Shown here one piece after another: positions 5,490 through 8,002 of a stretch of 8,002 nucleotides of DNA. The position numbers and the translations under genes are program-made. How positions within the stretch are numbered: position 1 is the stretch's first letter; the number at the start of each line of letters is the position of its first letter. Where the stretch lies: contig JAQGMD010000060.1 of NCBI GenBank assembly GCA_028292565.1, forward strand, positions 1 through 8,002. The letters are read 5' to 3'. This DNA is from Burkholderia sp. (GTDB lineage Bacteria; Pseudomonadota; Gammaproteobacteria; Burkholderiales; Burkholderiaceae). Below the pieces are notes generated by a model. That model was not told the origin of the DNA. It made no database searches and saw only the letters and a program-made list of their open reading frames with translations.

Positions 5490-7280
5490 ATGGGTCAATA
5501 TGTCGCCCCGTTGCGCGATATGCAGTTCGTATTGCACGAGCTGTTGAATGTACAGGATGAGTTGAAGCAGCTGCCGAGGCACGCTGAAGTCGATGCCGAC
5601 ATCATCAACCAGGTGCTGGAAGAGGGTGGCAAATTTGCATCCGAAGTCGTGTTCCCATTGAACCATGCCGGAGACCGCGAAGGCTGCCGCCTCGACAAGG
5701 AAACGCACGTGGTTCAGACGCCGGCCGGCTTCAAGGAGGCATACAAGCAATATGTGGAAGCGGGCTGGCCTTCCTTGTCCGCCGATCCGGAATTCGGCGG
5801 ACAAGGTTTGCCCATCGTGCTGAACAATTCGTTCTACGAGATGCTCAATTCCGCGAACCAGGCATGGACCATGTACCCTGGCCTGTCGCACGGCGCGTAT
5901 GAAGCGCTGCATGAGCACGGCACGCCGGAACAGAAAGCGTTGTACCTGCCGAAGCTGGTGTCGGGCGAGTGGACCGGCACCATGTGCCTGACCGAGCCGC
6001 ATTGCGGCACCGACCTTGGCATGTTGCGCTCCAAGGCTGAGCCACAAGCTGACGGTTCCTGCAAGATCACCGGCGGCAAGATCTTCATTTCCGCCGGCGA
6101 ACATGAGATGTCGGCCAACATCATTCACCTGGTGCTGGCGCGCCTGCCGGGCGCGCCTTCGGGCACCAAGGGCATCTCGTTGTTCGTCGTGCCGAAATAC
6201 CTGCCCCGGGCCGACGGCACGCCGGGCGAGCGCAACAACATTTTCTGCGGCGCGATCGAAGAGAAGATGGGCATCCACGGCAATTCCACCTGCCAGATGA
6301 ACATGGACGCCGCTACCGGCTGGCTGATCGGCGAGCCGAACAAGGGCCTGAATGCGATGTTCGTGATGATGAATGCAGCGCGACTCGGCGTCGGCATGCA
6401 ATCGCTCGGACTGACCGAAGTCGCTTATCAAAACGCCGTGGTCTATGCGAAGGACCGCCTGCAAATGCGCAGCCTGTCCGGCGCCAAAGCACCGGACAAG
6501 CCGGCTGACCCGATCATTGTCCACCCCGACGTGCGCCACATGCTGCTGACAGCGCGGGCCTATGCAGAAGGCGGCCGCGCGTTCAGTTCGTACGTCGCGC
6601 TGCAGATCGACAAGGAACTGCATCATCCGGATGAAGAAGTGCGCAAGGATGCGGCCGACCAGGTCGCGTTGCTGACACCGATCATCAAGGCCTTCCTCAC
6701 CGACAACGGCTGGATCGCGACTTCTGAAGCGATGCAGGTGTTCGGCGGCCACGGCTATATCGCCGAGTGGGGCATGGAGCAATACGTGCGCGATGCTCGC
6801 ATCAACATGATTTATGAGGGCACCAACACTATCCAGTCGCTCGACCTGCTGGGCCGCAAGGTATTGATGGACAACGGCGCGAAGCTGCGCAAGTTCGGTG
6901 CGCAAGTGCAGGCGTTCGTCGAAGAAAACGGCACCGATGAAGCGATGGCGGAATTCATCACGCCGCTGGCTGACCTCGGCGAGAAGGTCACCAAGCTGAC
7001 GATGGAAATCGGCATGAAGGCTTTCCAGAATCCGGACGAAGTCGGTGCGGCGGCTGTGCCTTACCTGCGTGTGGCTGGTCATCTCGTGTTCGCTTACTTC
7101 TTCGCGCAAATGGCTAAGATCGCGTTGGCGAAGCAGGACTCCGGCGACACCTTCTACAAAGCGAAGCTGGCGACCGCGCGCTTCTATTTCGCACGCCTGT
7201 TGCCGGAAACGGCGATGCTGATTCGACAGGCACGTTCGGGCGCGTCGAATCTGACGGCGCTCGAAGCTGATCTATTCTAA
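5490..7280 (+). CDS. Acyl-CoA dehydrogenase (about 600-aa type with C-terminal extension)
   Basis: This 596-aa FAD enzyme converts acyl-CoA to trans-2-enoyl-CoA and passes electrons to electron-transfer flavoprotein. The order of parts is that of the long acyl-CoA dehydrogenase group that includes 3-methylmercaptopropionyl-CoA dehydrogenase. There is a short N-terminal segment (MGQYVAPLRDMQFVLHEL), then the helical N-domain with PEFGGQGLP and the flavin-binding middle domain with MCLTEPHCGTDLG and KITGGKIFISAGEHE. The helical C-domain has QVFGGHGYIAEWGMEQYVRD and MIYEGTNTIQ, where E443 matches the catalytic base of the family's YEGT motif. An extension of about 140 residues ends in ARSGASNLTALEADLF. 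AGGAGG sits 7 bases before the ATG. The length is normal and nothing is missing. Chain-length preference cannot be read from the sequence; the neighbours favour fatty acids over sulfur compounds. Confidence 0.95.
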   Translation: MGQYVAPLRDMQFVLHELLNVQDELKQLPRHAEVDADIINQVLEEGGKFASEVVFPLNHAGDREGCRLDKETHVVQTPAGFKEAYKQYVEAGWPSLSADPEFGGQGLPIVLNNSFYEMLNSANQAWTMYPGLSHGAYEALHEHGTPEQKALYLPKLVSGEWTGTMCLTEPHCGTDLGMLRSKAEPQADGSCKITGGKIFISAGEHEMSANIIHLVLARLPGAPSGTKGISLFVVPKYLPRADGTPGERNNIFCGAIEEKMGIHGNSTCQMNMDAATGWLIGEPNKGLNAMFVMMNAARLGVGMQSLGLTEVAYQNAVVYAKDRLQMRSLSGAKAPDKPADPIIVHPDVRHMLLTARAYAEGGRAFSSYVALQIDKELHHPDEEVRKDAADQVALLTPIIKAFLTDNGWIATSEAMQVFGGHGYIAEWGMEQYVRDARINMIYEGTNTIQSLDLLGRKVLMDNGAKLRKFGAQVQAFVEENGTDEAMAEFITPLADLGEKVTKLTMEIGMKAFQNPDEVGAAAVPYLRVAGHLVFAYFFAQMAKIALAKQDSGDTFYKAKLATARFYFARLLPETAMLIRQARSGASNLTALEADLF

Positions 7281-7293
7281 AAAAGCCTGGATA

Positions 7294-7314
7294 CTCCTTC
7301 CCCGTGGGAAGGAG
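7294..7314 (+). repeat. Intergenic hairpin between the two dehydrogenase genes
   Basis: CTCCTTCCC (7294-7302) and GGGAAGGAG (7306-7314) form a perfect 9-bp stem with a 3-base loop (CGT). No T-run follows, so it is not a standard terminator. It lies 13 bases after one stop and 30 bases before the next start. It could protect the upstream mRNA end or tune expression between the two genes. The 3' arm contains GGAAGGAG, but the real ribosome-binding site is the later AAAGGA at 7332-7337. Confidence 0.6.
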
Positions 7315-7344
7315 ACATACGCACCGAATTCAAAGGAATACTCC

Positions 7345-8002
7345 ATGTCCAATTTCATCGTCAAAAAAGTCGCCGTGCTAGGCGCAGGCGTGATGGGCGC
7401 GCAGATCGCCGCCCACTGTGTGAATGCCAGAGTTCCCGTCGTATTGTTCGACCTGCCTGCCAAAGAAGGTCCGAAGAACGGCATCGTCCTGCGCGCCATC
7501 GAAAACCTGAAAAAGCTCAGCCCCGCGCCGCTCGGCAACAAGGATGACGCCGCGCTGATCGAAGTCGCCAACTACGAAGACAACCTCGAGCTGCTGAAGG
7601 ACTGCGACCTGATCATCGAAGCGATCGCCGATCGGATGGACTGGAAGCACGACCTGTACAAGAAAGTCGCGCCACACATCGGGCCCAATACCATTTTCGC
7701 ATCCAACACCTCCGGCCTGTCGATTACCGCGCTGTCTGAAGGCTTCGACGCCGACCTGAAATCGCGCTTCTGCGGCGAGCACATCTTCAATCCGCCGCGC
7801 TCCATGCACCTGGTGGAACTGATCCCGACCGCATCCACCCGCCCCGAAAACCTCGACCCGCTCGAAGGCTTCCGGGCCTCCACGCTGGGCAAGGGCGTGG
7901 TACGCGCGATCGACCCGCCCAACTTCATCGCCAACCGCGTCGGCATCTTCGGCATGCTGGCGACGATACGCGAGGCCGAGAAGTTCGGCCTGTCGGTGGA
8001 CG
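7345..8002 (+). CDS. 3-hydroxyacyl-CoA dehydrogenase, N-terminal part (runs off the window)
   Basis: The first 219 codons are present with no stop. The enzyme oxidises 3-hydroxyacyl-CoA to 3-ketoacyl-CoA with NAD, the third step of beta-oxidation. The NAD-binding Rossmann start is clear (VAVLGAGVMGAQIAAH, glycines at 13, 15 and 18), followed by DLIIEAIADRMDWKHDLYKK. Expected active-site residues are found: S123 in ASNTSGLSI, the catalytic H146 in GEHIFNPP, E158 in LVELIP and N197 in NFIANR. The His-to-Glu spacing of 12 is the usual one. AAAGGA is 7 bases before the ATG. The dehydrogenase domain comes first, as in FadN-like proteins, so a fused enoyl-CoA hydratase domain may follow outside the window; this cannot be seen. 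It is 64 bases downstream of the acyl-CoA dehydrogenase and in the same operon. Confidence 0.93.
   Translation, partial: MSNFIVKKVAVLGAGVMGAQIAAHCVNARVPVVLFDLPAKEGPKNGIVLRAIENLKKLSPAPLGNKDDAALIEVANYEDNLELLKDCDLIIEAIADRMDWKHDLYKKVAPHIGPNTIFASNTSGLSITALSEGFDADLKSRFCGEHIFNPPRSMHLVELIPTASTRPENLDPLEGFRASTLGKGVVRAIDPPNFIANRVGIFGMLATIREAEKFGLSVD

Noticed and set aside
5475..7109. A 544-codon open frame on the - strand
   Set aside because: It lies wholly antisense to the acyl-CoA dehydrogenase, whose motifs are unmistakable. Its translation is Arg/His/Gln/Val-rich with no recognisable domain, as expected from codon bias in GC-rich DNA.
1..8002. CRISPR arrays, tRNA or rRNA genes
   Set aside because: No regularly spaced direct repeats and no recognisable tRNA or rRNA sequence were seen on either strand.

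Overview
The window looks like chromosome of a GC-rich betaproteobacterium, most probably Burkholderiales and perhaps Oxalobacteraceae. This is inferred from the protein families, codon choice and gene order (Hsp15; TetR, then acyl-CoA dehydrogenase, then 3-hydroxyacyl-CoA dehydrogenase); no rRNA or other marker gene is present to confirm it. Every supported gene is on the + strand.

Left part (1-1500), decaying accessory DNA. The window opens with the last codons of an unidentified protein. It is followed after 10 bases by an EamA/DMT-family permease gene interrupted by one in-frame TGA where the family normally has Trp. Next comes a remnant of an IS200/IS605-type tnpB. Only the C-terminal RuvC/zinc-ribbon part survives, with a 2-base deletion, but its right-end hairpin is still well formed.

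Middle (1501-4190), a probable stress/redox cluster. It holds a pyridoxamine-phosphate-oxidase-like flavin-binding 'general stress protein', then a tight two-gene unit of ferritin-like diiron proteins. The first of these (390 aa) reads as two ferritin-like domains in tandem, with ligands complete only in the second. The second protein (252 aa) has a full E / ExxH / E / ExxH set. Two GGAACTT boxes that could be ECF-sigma -35 elements lie upstream of these genes, and a strong hairpin closes the unit.

Right part (4191-8002), housekeeping and fatty-acid catabolism. hslR (Hsp15) stands alone. A TetR-family regulator follows, with a palindrome just downstream of its likely -10, then a 596-aa acyl-CoA dehydrogenase and the start of a 3-hydroxyacyl-CoA dehydrogenase that runs off the window. 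These three look like a self-regulated beta-oxidation operon. The dehydrogenase makes the 2-enoyl-CoA, and the hydroxyacyl-CoA dehydrogenase acts two steps later.

The most unusual items are the paired ferritin-like proteins, the single-codon lesion in the permease, and the IS right end lying against the ribosome-binding site of the stress gene.
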